From Caenorhabditis remanei (taxonomy: Eukaryota > Nematoda > Chromadorea > Rhabditida > Rhabditidae), in contig NC_071333.1 in NCBI RefSeq assembly GCF_010183535.1, positions 17,172,587 through 17,236,586 of the forward strand: DNA of 64,000 bases, given 5' to 3'. The position numbers were made by a program, and so were the translations under genes. This document shows, piece by piece, positions 24,303 to 36,531 of this stretch (within the stretch, counting starts at the first letter, position 1; the number at the start of each line of letters is the position of its first letter). The notes beneath the pieces are model-generated. The model worked only from the letters and a program-made list of their open reading frames with translations. It was not told the DNA's origin and did no database searches.

Positions 24303-26021
24303 TTCTAAGAATCAATCCCATTTTCCTAATTTCCCACCTCCCAATATACTCCGATCTCCCAACCCGGTCGTTTTGTACCCTCTCTCGGACATTCCTCGCA
24401 GTCATTCGGATATTCCGATAATCATGGGTTTTACGTGTACTTTAACAATGCCTGCTTGATCTTATCATAGTATCGTTCATTCTGAAACAGTTCTTCTTTC
24501 TGTATACCAATCTTTTTTTTTCTGTTGATAACAAAATGGGAAGCTGATAATAAAAAGTTTTTATTTATATCGAAATGTGTTGTACTGAAGTTTTGAAAGT
24601 TATGAAAAAAAAAAATGAACAGCTGTAAAAACTGGTGGCTGACCAATAAGAAGCTTTGTTTTTCTACAGTATACTTTTTACTGGGACACTGAGACAGAGA
24701 AGACAAACACTTTCGCGTTTTGCACAATGGTGGACAGCTTTACACAATGGTGGACAGCTTTTTTGTTTCTTAAACTTTCAAAAAGTGAATATTTTGGTAA
24801 CAATGGTGCAAGGAACTAAGTACTTACAAGCAGGTGAATATTTTAAGATTTTTGTTTTGAAAAGGCACAAAATGCGCATTCCTAACACATCACACATTTC
24901 CAGCACTTTTTCTGGGAAATGAAACTTTAACTCAATGTCTGACACACAGATGTTAGCTACAATTTAGTTTTGGATGTAGGGTTCAGTAAGATTGGAATAA
25001 GGAAATGGGACACAGGATGGTATAGATGAGATTTACGATTTCTGTAGTAGATAAAACTCGGGAATGTTTTCGGATAGTTATGTACTTGAAAATATTCGAA
25101 AAATTTAAATATCAGCAGAAATAGCTATGAATATCAATTTCAGTAAAAATTTCATTGTTTGTTCTTAAAGGTTTCCAGAAAATTAAAGAAAAAAAATGTA
25201 TTAGCTTACTCACTATAAGACTTTCCAGAAACTGTCAGAACTCAACTAAATCCATGTATTATATTAGATTATCGATTCAACGAACATTGACTATTATTCA
25301 TGATTTCATCTTTCATCATTTCTGGACCCGAATCAAACAAAGTTTTTTTATTCTGACTATTCGAACATTGTTTGTTCTCTGAAGTCGTTATGTGAAACAA
25401 TATGTGAGACATTGCATCGCACGTGTCATCAAGTGATTTGATGATATGATTGGTTCAAAATATCAAAGGCGAAAATCGCTTTTTTTCAAAGCATTGGATA
25501 CAATTTATTAGTTTAAAACACATGCAACCGTACGCCTGAAAGAACGTGAAAAGATCACTAATCATCCAAATAAACCACCGTGATGTAAATCGAAGATCTG
25601 GTTGAGTCTGTCCAAGAAATTTTGGGAGTTTTCTAGGGCGATAGTTTAGGAACAAAGGAACATGTCATCTAAATTAAACTTGAGTTTGTGACATTCAGGT
25701 TCCTATTTACTAAGAATACAAGAAAAACTTTGATGCGTATTTTATTAATAAATAAGAATAACTGGAATCAATTGAAACAAATAAAAATGCAAAATTTTGA
25801 AAAATATTCCCAACAACAAAGATTTAGCAAAATGGAATACGTTTGGTAAAGCCTGAAGAAAAATAAAATTCTGAAAACCGTAGGTTTGATAAAAAGTGTC
25901 TGTCAAGGAGTGACAGCACAGGAATGATCATAAAATTTGCCAAGAAACGTATTTCTAGCTTACCAAAAATTAAAATGTTTACACAATGGAATAGAAAACC
26001 ACCTAAATGAAATAAAGCCAA
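24303..26021. other. Intergenic region between mxl-3 and ptr-24
   Basis: This is convergent space holding both 3' UTRs; the mxl-3 poly(A) signal AATAAA is at 24549-24554. A short tandem repeat, two copies of CACAATGGTGGACAGCTTT, lies at 24723-24762. No coding exon is evident. Confidence 0.6.
24723..24762. repeat. Two-copy 20-bp tandem repeat
   Basis: CACAATGGTGGACAGCTTT occurs twice with a period of 20 bases. It is probably a simple replication-slippage duplication. Confidence 0.7.
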
Positions 26022-29000
26022 TTATTTTGAAGTTGGGGACCAGAGCCAGTGGGTACCCGTCAACATATCAGGGATCATGTTAAGGAAGACTTGAATAAAA
26101 AATGCAAGAAGTACTCCTATAGTGCAGAATGCAGTGTTCGCGAAGGCAACTGTTTCGAAGATACTGATATGGCAGATGAGAGCTGGTAGGAATACTGCCA
26201 TGGAGCAGATGACACTCTGGAAAATAATTTTTTAACATATTCACTTTTAATAACATAATTTGATTTTCTGATCTTTTCATCATGAAACCTTAAATTTTGC
26301 AACCATTAAAAGAATTCTCATAGAATTAAACATCTGCTTTTTAAAGAAAAAGTTGATCATTGCAGATGATAGCAATTGTAAGTTCATCTTGCCATTTCCT
26401 GATTTTCACTTCCCGTCTACATATGAATTTGAAAGTTATGTTTAGAAATGATGTTTGTTGCTATACGTGTAGCCGGAAATATATTAGAGAGAAATTTGTA
26501 ACCAGATGTACTTTAGTCAGAAAATACTAAAATAAAGGGGTCCGTCTGATTTTCACATCCCATTTTGACTATCTTACCGAAATACATGGGAAGAAACACT
26601 TGCGTAACATCTCGTTCATTCGTTCTCTCTTTTCAGCACTCGAGTTAATGCGCATCGCCTGAAAATCAAGTTCAGAAGACCGACATACAATAAATCACAC
26701 GCTTCCAGAACGTGAATCACCTGTTGGTAATAATAGCAAAAGTGAGTCGTGAAGCTTGGTGACAAAGCAGCAGCGACTAAGTAGAAAGCAACATTGAAGG
26801 GGTTGATGGAGACTCCGAATAGCCCCACCGCTCCGACAGTGGCTGGAATGAAAAAATTATTCAGTATTGGTTTACGGGTATTTTTTATATAATGCACTTA
26901 CATGCATACAATAAGCATACAGCAAGGAAATTGAGAATTGCCACCGAAAGGTTTCCGATGATAATGGCACTAACGACGAACATTGCACCAAATGCACAGA
27001 GTGGAATTCTGAAATCTTTATTTTAACAAATTTATGTTACAGAAAATAAACTCACATTACAATTACCCATGGGGCTTGTCGAATTATATCAGCAAATCCA
27101 ATTTCAGTGTCGAAGGGTGTAGTTTTGAATTCAGGATACTTGTTGGTCACAGCTCTGCATTTTTCAAAAAGTCGGCCTTTATCGGCAAGGGATTTTGTTC
27201 CTTCAAAGGTAACAATGTGCAACATGCTTGTGATTTCAGGTTCGGTGCTGGAAAATAGAAATAGTAATAATGTATTTGTTGTGTTGCTTACTCATTATGA
27301 AATTTAAATTTTACACCATCTCTCCACGATTTGTATATAGCATCTTCGATGAAACTTTTGAATCGAGTCATGTTAAGCGCTGAAATGATCAAACAACTTT
27401 TTTTTTCCTTTTTTCTAAAATAAAAACTAACCATCATCATTCGGATGTGCGTTGGTATGTCTGCAGAAGTCATTAATCCAAACCATGTCTGTACTTTGTG
27501 GAAGCTTGTGATCAATCGCCTCGATTTCAGCCATCATGCTCTTAAACCTTCCATATTCTTTTGGGTTAGAGAAATTTGGTGGTTTGTTAACAAAAAACAT
27601 GATTGAGAACCATGTTGGCCAAACTACATCACTCATTAAATGCACTCCATAGTTCTTGGGGGATTCTGGTTTCAGTAGTTGTCTGTAGTCGAGGTTTCCT
27701 TCTACCTGTAACGTTTTTTGATTTGTTCAGCTCTGTCTCTACAATTAAATCTTACCGTGATACTTCCAATGTAAACTGGAACAACTAATAATGCCACGAC
27801 TCCAAGAATAGTGACAAATTTGACATATTTGCATTTGTCGACGTGCTCGCAGTAACAATCTGAAACAGATTGTACAAATCAGACTAGAATTCCAATATTA
27901 TACTGATATACCTCTCATACTCTCCACTTTTTTCAGTGTAGGCTTCACCACTTGCTTACTGTTAGTTGGCAGTGGAGTAAAGTCTTGTGCTGGACAGATA
28001 ATCAGCACTGCGGGGGAGAAGAAAAATATCTAAACAATTTTTGATAGTGTTACAGTAGACTGTAATAAGCGCTTACCGCAAAAACAATAGTGAAAGCCAT
28101 GATAAGACCAATCAAGAATGAAACCGAAGCATAGTTTGCGATTGGATGGACAGAGCAAACGATGAATGCAATTGCAGGACTAGCGGTTACCACTAATGAT
28201 GGCATGCAGGTAGCAAAGACCTGGAACATAGAAATGGTTACTGGTTACCGTTAAAAAAAACTGTATTATAACGGTACCCTCTCTATGATTAAAATTTACA
28301 CATATGATTAGCCTGGTGTTTTTTCTTAATTCGGAATAGATGCATTAATAACTTCTAGATTAACGAATAGAGCGTCGAGAATAGTTTTTCCAGATAATTT
28401 TTATGAGTTTCTGAAACCTAGAAAATTCTCTGGCAGACAGTTGAGAAGTATAACGGCATGGCGTTATAATACAGTTTTACGGCTTGATTTTTTTCCAAAC
28501 CTACTTCCAAAAGGTGCTCGTCCCTCGAATCCCTGCGCAGCTCCGAATCGCTAAGCCAGGTGTGCGTGAGCATAATGACAGTGTAATAACCTGCGTGATA
28601 AATCGTTGTAAGGGTTCCGAGGGTAGAAAAGGACGGGGGAACTAACCATGAATCAAGGCCAGGAATGGGGTAAAAATTGTGAGTGGAGTAATGGAATAAC
28701 CAAGGAAGTTGTAGATTGCAAATGATGTCAGGAATGATAGAATTGGTACTATCATTGCAGTAATCCAGAGGAGAACAATTCTAAAAATATAGGGAACCGT
28801 ATTAAATCAGATTTGCAACGGGCGGGGCCGGGTCGATTTAAAAATATTTCACCGTTTATTCGGTTTTTTGTACAAAAAATCAAATTTTCGACTATGTTTT
28901 TACATATCGATAAAACTCAAGGGTGCGTAGGATTTTTGACTAATTTGGTAAAAGTTTCAAAAAAATTCGAAAATGTTTCTGAAAAAATTGTGCACATTTT

Positions 29001-30459
29001 CTGAGTTCGGGCCGATATTTTGCAAGTCTGTATTGAACTATTATTATACCTGCAGAATGTGAATTGGCTGAAAATGCGACTGAAGAATAACAGGACTCCG
29101 AATAGAACAAGAGTTGAAAGAAAAACTCCTGCTCCAAGATATTTGAAACCGTGCTGCATTCCTTGTTGCACAGCTATCTGGAATAATGAATTCACAAAAA
29201 TTGAGTTCTATATTAATTTAAAGCTCACCGCCATCCCTCTTTCTCCATGAAGCGTAAAAATAACTGAATTATTCAAATTAGCATTATGCTCATCCACAGC
29301 GTACTGCACAACTTCTTCATATAATGTCAGATCAGATTTTACTTCTCTAGTCTGATAAAATGCCATGAACACCAGCAACGCTTTCTTGGCACTCAACAAG
29401 TCTTCGTCTTTGTTAACTTCTACTTCGTAGAAGTGTTTACCAATGTTTGATTGGTAAGAGAAGATGGAGGTGACTGGGTAAGACAAGCCGAAGAATGACA
29501 TTCCCTGAAATGAGAATTAGGATTTGTATCTGGAAATGAAAAAAAAAGATAGAAACTTACCACAGTCGTGAAAAGCAGCTCGTTTAGTTCACAGGTAGAA
29601 CCACATAAATCGTAATAAGTAATATCTCTTCCTAATTCTTCGTCATATCGAATAGTAGCGTTTTTAATAGTTTTGTAGAATCGTTTCATTTCATTATATT
29701 CTTTTCCAGTATGCATACTCGCTTCTTTATTTCGTGGCTCGACGAATAATGCTTGATACCATGGGTTTCCCTGAAATTTCTTTTTGTGAAATTCTCGGTT
29801 TTTCAAACAAATCACTAACCTCTTTTCCATCGGTGAAGAAATCTCTTTGAGCCCGCATTTCCATTATTGATGGGGCATCGGAAGTGGTGTACCCATTCTC
29901 GAATCCAAAGTTTTTCTTTGGCGGGTTCAAAAATATTAAGGTGAAGGAAAGAATCCCGATAAGCAAAGATATGAAAATTGATATCCACGGTCTACTGCCC
30001 ACCATACCTCCAAGATGTCCTAGTGAGGGCCCCAGTATCATCTGAAAATGATTATTTGACTTTTGACGAAATCAATATTCCGGTGGAGTTTGTACCAAAG
30101 CACTCATAATTTTCAATTTGCAGATAAGAGTTAGTGGAAGGTGTCAAGTGTCAAATTTCTAAACAAAATTTTTATTTATGCGAATTAAACTGACGTATAG
30201 AATGAAAAACCCCTTATCTTTCTCACTCTCCCGCAAAAAGACTACAGTGGACATCTAACAATTTTCCAGAAGAAAGAAAAGAAGAAACGTATCAGTTTTT
30301 CTGTTTATTAGTTGTTTCTGTTTCTGGAGAATTTTTCAGGAAAAGAAGAAAAAAGAAGATAGAAGCACGGGAAGGAAGAAAGTAAAAAAGTAGTAGTAGT
30401 TGGTGTCTGTTACGTGGATTTGATATCCTAAATATCGAAAAGATACTCACTCTGCTCAT
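26022..30459 (-). CDS. ptr-24: Patched-related (PTR) sterol-sensing-domain membrane protein
   Basis: Seventeen exons in transcript order: 30459-30451, 30041-29820, 29770-29561, 29504-29229, 29177-29050, 28780-28647, 28590-28505, 28220-28077, 28029-27912, 27859-27756, 27705-27432, 27379-27292, 27247-27056, 27008-26902, 26842-26721, 26658-26578, 26216-26022. All phases agree; 829 residues. The order is TM1 (PWISIFISLLIGILSFTLIF), a Cys-containing luminal loop, a sterol-sensing-domain-like helix block, a short cytosolic loop, a second TM (KFVTILGVVALLVVPVYIGS), a second large loop and four to five C-terminal helices. PTR proteins are RND-type relatives of Patched, used in moulting, vesicle traffic and lipid handling. 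The symbol rests on remembered synteny with C. elegans X. The nine-base first exon (MSR) is the weakest part; translation could begin at 30041. Confidence 0.85.
28795..29015. repeat. Dispersed GGCCCGGCC-family repeat in a ptr-24 intron
   Basis: It lies inside the intron between exons 29177-29050 and 28780-28647. It has GGGCGGGGCCGGGTCG at one end and GTTCGGGCCGATATTTTGCA at the other, in opposite orientation to the copy at 8178, around an AT-rich core. Confidence 0.5.
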
Positions 30460-31877
30460 TTTGAATTTTGAAGCAGAAAACGAAATACGGAAAACTCGTT
30501 TAGGTAGAAAACAGAAGTGTCGTTGTTCGGAAAAACGGTAACAATAACTTTTGTCAATTTATAACCATCGGAAAAGAGAAGCAATAAATACAACAATATA
30601 TGGAAACAAGAAACAATAAACGAGCAATCAAAACCAACAGAATAATAAAAACACTAAATTTTGATGGTTGAGCCGTTGTTTCTTTCTAATATACCTATTT
30701 CTATCTTCTCATTTCTTTTTTCTTTTTTCTCCCCCTATTGCTATTTGGTGAAGAGAGAATCGGACCATGAGATCAAGAGGAACCGAATGAAAAAAAGCTA
30801 GGCAACACAAAGAAATGAGACACCTGGTCGCTGAGGGACCTGACAACTGTTGTGAAATGTGACGGAACATATGATCTACCTGTTTTTTTTTCTGAGTCTT
30901 CTTTCTTTCCTTAGATTTTTAGTTCTACTGAGAACAGGAGAACAGGAGGCAAAAAATAAATGAAAGTTCAAATCTGAGATATCCTGTGGAGATTTAGATG
31001 GATGAACTGCGATTGGTGCACTAAACTGATTGGTCAACAAAATCAGTGTTTCTAAAACATACGAATTTGCTCATCACGCCAACCAATACGACTCGTTTCC
31101 GGTGTGTTGATGTGATTGTTATCAAGTGAACAGGTCGTTTAGTCAAAATAGTCAATTTGGTGAGGAGGAGCAGGGAAAATTAGAAATGAGAACTGATTGG
31201 AGGAACAGCAAAATGACCAAACCGATAATAATTTGATAACGAGTCAGTTTGACACTTTCGATCCACTGATTTCGACAGCTCGTGTCATTTTTCACTTTGA
31301 ATCTAGCAAATTCAATAATTCCTGTCAAACTAAACCAAAAATTTAGGGGTAAAGCGGAAAAATTGTTTCGAATTGACAGAACGAAATAAAATAGTTCGAC
31401 TTCTCCTCCAAGTACGAAGTTTACTGTCTTCTTCTTCTCCGCTATCTTATCGAGTTGTAGTGTTAACGTTTAAGTGCTTTAATCCTTCTCAAAGAACACT
31501 AATGCAGAAATATGTAGGATACGTTTGCACAAATTTTGTTGATTTTTCAGCATTTTCCTATTTCTTGTTTACAGTTAACTCTATATGGCAGCCGCTCTTG
31601 ATTATCCTATAAAGTTATAAAAATAGAGTTTTCTGTGAAATTGAAAAGACATGACGGAGTTTTATTGGTCAAAGTTTTTTGCTTAAACACGTCCAAGAAT
31701 ATATTAATCGCTGAGACTAGTATTATCACAGACAATTTTTCCGTTGCATTTGCCTGATAAGAGTTTAAAATCAAAACCAACAAAAAAAAGAAAAAGGTGT
31801 TGAACTCGATGTTGCGAATTTGAAAAATTGATAACTACGAAGGAAAAAAAATGTTGAAAAAAATATTCAACTCACTC

Positions 31878-32076
31878 TTGTCGTTGTCTTTGTAACCGCC
31901 ATCACATTCTTCAGTAGTACAGTCACCCGTAAGACAAAAGCAGGTAGATCAAAAATCTTGCTGCCGGCTAGCCGAATCCTGACGTCGTAGGGTGCGTTCT
32001 TGTTGGAAGAAATCAAGGAATACGAGGGTGGTGGCTCGCCAAGCTCCGCCTTCCTGGCACATTGACACATGGACAT
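31878..32076 (-). CDS. Possible alternative first exon of the patched-related gene
   Basis: An ATG-initiated frame of 66-67 codons, beginning MSMCQCARKAELGEPPPSYS, is locally GC-rich and ends ACAAGA directly before a GTGAGT donor in phase 0. The ptr exon at 30041 starts in phase 0, so the two would join in frame and replace the MSR start with a longer cytosolic N-terminus. No acceptor precedes the ATG, so it would need its own promoter. Support is compositional plus one splice donor only. Confidence 0.3.
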
Positions 32077-32384
32077 GAAAAATTGGAAGGTTAGGTTAGA
32101 GCGGAGAGCAAAGAAACCCTTTTCGTCCCGAGCGGAGGAAAGAGGGCGAAAAGAAGTCGGTTTGAGGAAGAGGATTTGGAAGCATCATATAGATCAGTTA
32201 TTTGATTTATTTTTTGTTCATGGGAACCTTCACATGGGTCATTTGATTTTTTTTCTCACCTTGAAAGTTTGGGATAAGTGACAAAGTCAACACGGTCACC
32301 ACTTGAAATCACGGTTTTGATGAGAAGTTAGATTTCTAACTTCAAAAAATAAATAAGAAAAGGTATTTCTGGATAGAAATCTTG

Positions 32385-33290
32385 ATCATGAACTTTTAGT
32401 TCTCACAAATAACGTTTAGCAAAACATAAACACTGAGAATTGAAAAACGTGTCGCCTCAATCACTATAACCTGGGATCCCAAAACTTTATCCCAGTCTAC
32501 CAAATGACATTTCAGCGAAAAAAATCAAAAAAAATTTTTTCATTCATTTCATTGTTTGAGATGAAGGTGCCGGTGTGATTAAAGCAGGGCAGGAAGAAAA
32601 AGAGGATTAGCAATCGGTTGACGGGCTCATGGCTCATTGGAGAGCGGTTATATTTTAGGTACAGTCAGGTGTAGTTCGAAATTTTTGGTAAGGGTTATTT
32701 AAGGGAAAATTTCTGGAGACTAAATTATATTTCTTGAACAACCCGCTGTGAAATGTTGTTTTTCAGAAATATTTTTTGCACAATATCTGATAGATCTGAT
32801 GTTGTTAAGTCTCTTAAAATAAAATAAAAGTAATTTTGCCTTGCGGCTTTTTCTTTTCTTGCAAAGTCCTCCATTTCGATGCCTAGGCTCACAGGCCCAC
32901 TTATGCATCGCCTTCACCTGACCGTCTCTCACAGACCAGCCAGGAAGGCCCCCGAATACGGGAAAAAACGACGGCAGTTATAAGGACACCCGTCGGCTAG
33001 CAGCCGACATTTCACGGGTTCCGCCATCCACTATGTTAATACATGGGAAAAGGGGGAGAGACTGTGCACGGTGAGGAGACGCAGCGCATAGGTTTGGATA
33101 AGGTATTCTTTACAACTAATTTTATGTTATTCGCTCAAATAATTGCTCTGAAAAGGGTCAGTTCTTACATAAAACGTTTGACAAAACATAAATACTGCGA
33201 ATTTCAAAACGTGTCACCTCAATCACTAAAACCTGAGAGCTCAAAGCTTCATCCCACCCATAAAACGTCAAAAATCAAAAATGAGTCATT
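32385..33290. repeat. Pair of diverged direct repeats
   Basis: About 130 bases starting near 32393 and again near 33152 share AACGTTT..CAAAACATAAA, ACGTGTC.CCTCAATCACTA and AAACCTG/AACCTGG landmarks in the same order. The copies are clearly diverged. Between them lies the GC-rich hairpin region. Confidence 0.55.
32987..33023. other. Strong nested hairpin
   Basis: GTCGGCT-AGC-AGCCGAC forms a perfect 7-bp stem with a 3-base loop, and is flanked by ACCCGT and ACGGGT that can pair as an outer stem. It could be structured RNA or a remnant of a mobile element; there is no coding or promoter evidence beside it. Confidence 0.35.
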
Positions 33291-33813
33291 GGGTCACAAC
33301 AAAAAACTGGTGGTGTCAGAAGTGTGGGGGTCAAATGATACATAGATCACGGGGGAGATGGATGCACTCATCGAAAAAAAAGGAAAAGTATATATCACTT
33401 TGTCTGCTCGCCTTTTGTCTGGTCCTCAGAGTTTTTTCTGCTTCTTCTTCTCTTTTTCAATGTTTCTCTCTGTTTTCCTCCCCTCATTTCATTTTGTTTC
33501 ATGGTTTCGTTTCGCACTTTCTTTTCCAACTATTTTTCATTTGTCCTCCACTAGCATTTGAGTACTACACCACGTGCTAGATAGCACGTTGGTCCCGTTG
33601 ACTAATCGAGTTTCTCTTTTCTTTTCTTTTTGTTTCATCTTTTCGTCTTCTGTTTTTGTTGTTTCATCGGATAGAAATAGCGTTTGTTGTTTGTTTGTGT
33701 ATTGTTTGATACCAATTCGTAAGCATCTTCACAATAAATTACTGTTACACAAAACGTAAAGTCAAATTTGTTTTTTTTTTCTCCAAATACATACCGAAAT
33801 TCAATAAAGCTAT

Positions 33814-36076
33814 CTATACATAACAGAAAATAATGGCAAAGATTGACATGAAAATTGAAAATGAAAATGTTTGATGTTGTGACGTGGAAGTGCAGCCGAG
33901 AGAGCCGTACTCGGAAACAAAGTGATTGAAATAATGGGTATGGCGGTAGGCACCCTAAAAAAATTAGAAATGGAAAAGATCCTTTTTTGTAATTTGAAAG
34001 GAAGGGGAAGCTGTATTAACATAATTTAAAGATGCATTAGCTATTAGAAATTCATAGTTTTTATTGGTGCAGATGGACATTAAGAATTAGTATTGAAAAA
34101 TGCAAACCTCACCTTACTACCGTAGTTCCAAAACCGTAATTTGTCACTGCAAGACCAATCTTCTCCATTCACATCACTGCACAGTACATAACTTGAGAAA
34201 TCGTCATTGTACCTGAAACAGAAATTAATTTTCAGAATTGGAGAGCGTGAAAACATACCAAACTTCTCTTGGATGGTGATACGGCATTCCAGGAGATGTT
34301 TCATTATCCACGTTCAATGGAGGAAGATGTGGTATAGGATCAGAGTGATGGACGACTCGGAAAGCATACGGCACCATGTCCTGCAAAGAACATTTGAAAA
34401 GTTTTAAATTTGAAACGGTAAAATTTACCGTAAAATAACTAGCAAATACAATATCTCCTACTCGTGGTTCTCCGAATGTGTGTACTTTGATCTGAATATT
34501 CAGTGAAATTTATCAGTTTTCAATTGAAAATAACTTACCTTATTAGAAAACTGCCTGAATGATATCCGGAACGCTGTCAAAGTAGCCATCGCTCCACCAA
34601 GTGAGTGTCCAGTTAGCAGATATGTGTAGTTTTGGCGGCTAAATATACTTGATGCGGTAATGACTGACTAGGGAAGGATCCTGTGGAGTTACAGGTCAAA
34701 ATAAATATTTACCACTATAACACAAATCCACTCATTTCATATCTGTAATATATTTTTGCTAAACGACCCCGGGGAAAAGTTACAAGCATGAAGATCACAA
34801 GAGAAGTCTTTGGACGCGACATTCAAACGGTCTATAAACTCGAGCAAAGGTACTTTCGACTATGTGGAGTCCATTTCTGCTATCAAAATATCTCTACGAG
34901 CCGAGTTATGAGCTATCTAAACTTTTTGAATGGTTAAATTTTTTCACATGGAATTCCACATCCGCTGGGGAACACATATGGAACCGCGCAGTGGCGTATT
35001 TGTACGATTTGGAATTCCATGTGAAAATGCTTAACCATATAAACGTTTGAGAGCTCATAACTCAGCTTGGAGAGATAGCCGGTTTCGATAGCAGAAATGA
35101 ACTCTTCGGAGTCAAAAGTACCTATAACCAAATTTATAGTCCACTTGAAAGCTGCGTCTCCACTGTCAGATTGTGTAAAGTTTTTGATCAGAGAGCGTCT
35201 AGAAACCAGCTTTAATGTGTAAATCAATGTTATACGCTTCTTCGAAATATATATTCCATCAATCAAAAATTTGGACCAAAAACTCACTTCCTAATACTCG
35301 GTTCCACCATATCTTCCCACATTTGATTCATTGCATCCAAAAAGTATACATTCACATGTCCCACTCTCACTGTGTTATTCGATCCATCTGTTTCTATCAA
35401 AATAGAAACTATATAGCCATAAAACGCACTCACCAACTTCTGTATATGGAACATAATCTTCTAACCCGTCACCAAATTCCGATAACAACTGACCACCACT
35501 GTTAGTACCACGAAACGAAATGATTACTTGATTTGTGAGATCAGATATTGCAACAAAGGCTTGGCACTGGTTTCCGCGCTGAAAAAAACTTTGAAAATGA
35601 GATATTTTCAATGTAATTTCAACTCAATTTTAATGTTTCATCATTTTACTGAAATTAATCTAACACCAATATCAATATCCGGGTTTTAAAGTCACTGTTC
35701 CAAGAAAGGCATAGAAAGTGACGACCGAAGTTGACTCACCTTATCGCACGGCGTTGACATAACCATTAACACATGGAATTCGTCGGTAGGAAATGAAATA
35801 TCTATACATGACTGACGAGCGGTCACATTACCTCAAAAAACTGAAATTACAAAAACGTTTTTTTAGTAACTCACTAGAATCTGCATAAGCTGCCGCTGCT
35901 AAATTTAAAAAGTTTTCTGCTTCCACCTCACTATACAATGCATACCCGGAAACTGAACAGGAAAATGTGATAAGCTGAAAAACATGTAATTCTACTTTAT
36001 TTCTAATAAGTAAAACAGTAGTGCTTACCAAATACAATAGTGAAATGATAGTAATATTTTTGGTACCAGGCTCCAT
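33814..36076 (-). CDS. Secreted class-3 (fungal-type) lipase
   Basis: Ten exons: 36076-36029, 35974-35875, 35831-35740, 35578-35434, 35393-35288, 34638-34539, 34491-34429, 34380-34259, 34212-34113, 33954-33814, giving 338 residues. The N-terminus is a signal peptide (~1-26). The nucleophile elbow GHSLGGA places the catalytic Ser at ~176; GEPRVGD follows; the Asp is in HHSDPIPHLPP (~232) and the His in YRHTHYF (~297-299). The triad is complete, so it should hydrolyse acylglycerol esters. Paired cysteines suggest a disulfide-bonded secreted or lysosomal enzyme, and a hydrophobic C-terminal tail may be a membrane or GPI signal. The third exon uses an unusual TTTTTTGAG acceptor. Intron 5 carries a fold-back repeat. 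MXL-3, encoded 10 kb away, is known to regulate lipase genes in C. elegans; a link here is inference. Confidence 0.9.
34804..35169. repeat. Fold-back repeat in lipase intron (copy A)
   Basis: Imperfect inverted arms begin GAAGTCTTTGGACGC on the left and end GCTGCGTCTCCACTG on the right. Both arms share GGTACTTTCGACT..GGAGTCCATTTCTGC..ATCAAAAT, ..GAGTTATGAGCT and TCACATGGAATTCC. The centre contains CCGCTGGGGAACACA. A second copy lies at 42211-42685 in an intron of the SEFIR receptor gene. Confidence 0.75.
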
Positions 36077-36531
36077 GTGCAAAAATGATAAACGCTTGTC
36101 CGGCTGCGTGTGTGTTTGATTTTCCCTATCATTCCCGCCCGCTTATCACTTTTCCTCCCTTTCTCTGACTGGACTTTCTGCCATTTGGAAGGAGACAATA
36201 CAGAAATACGGAATATTTCAATGGTCGTTGTGCTTTCAAGGTGTGAACGTCATCTTTTTTTCTTTTTTCTTGACTTTGTGAGTCAACAATTTGACTTTTT
36301 CAGAAACTGAACACTTATGTGTCATGCAAACTGTGTTTTGTTGCGATTGTACCTGTTTAATCACAGAATTTCAAAACTCATGTGTAGTCATAGTTAGTGT
36401 CTTCTCAAAATGTAACCAATTTATCAAGATATGAAAGAAAAATTGTGTGAAGTCTAATAAACCCAATACTACGCAATTATCAGTGCATAAAATAAAGTTA
36501 TGCATAAAGTTTATCCCATACACATATTGTC
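36077..36531. other. Intergenic gap between sirtuin 1 and the lipase
   Basis: These 455 bases hold the sirtuin 3' UTR and the lipase promoter. The spacing is larger than the ~100-300 bases usual inside worm operons, so co-transcription is possible but not supported. No other feature is seen. Confidence 0.5.

Larger units (their letters stand above)
30460..33813. other. Intergenic region between the lipase and ptr-24
   Basis: This is 3.35 kb. It holds a possible alternative first exon of the ptr gene (31878-32076), two diverged direct repeats (about 32385-32520 and 33140-33290), and a GC-rich patch at about 32880-33030 with a strong nested hairpin. The remainder is AT-rich with purine and pyrimidine tracts, including the probable 3' UTR of the lipase near 33720-33813. 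Confidence 0.5.

Noticed and set aside
31878..31945. Cys-rich reading (CFCLTGDCTTEEC) in a second frame of the possible ptr alternative exon
   Set aside because: An in-frame TGA lies immediately upstream with no AG acceptor in between, so it cannot be a translated exon as it stands.
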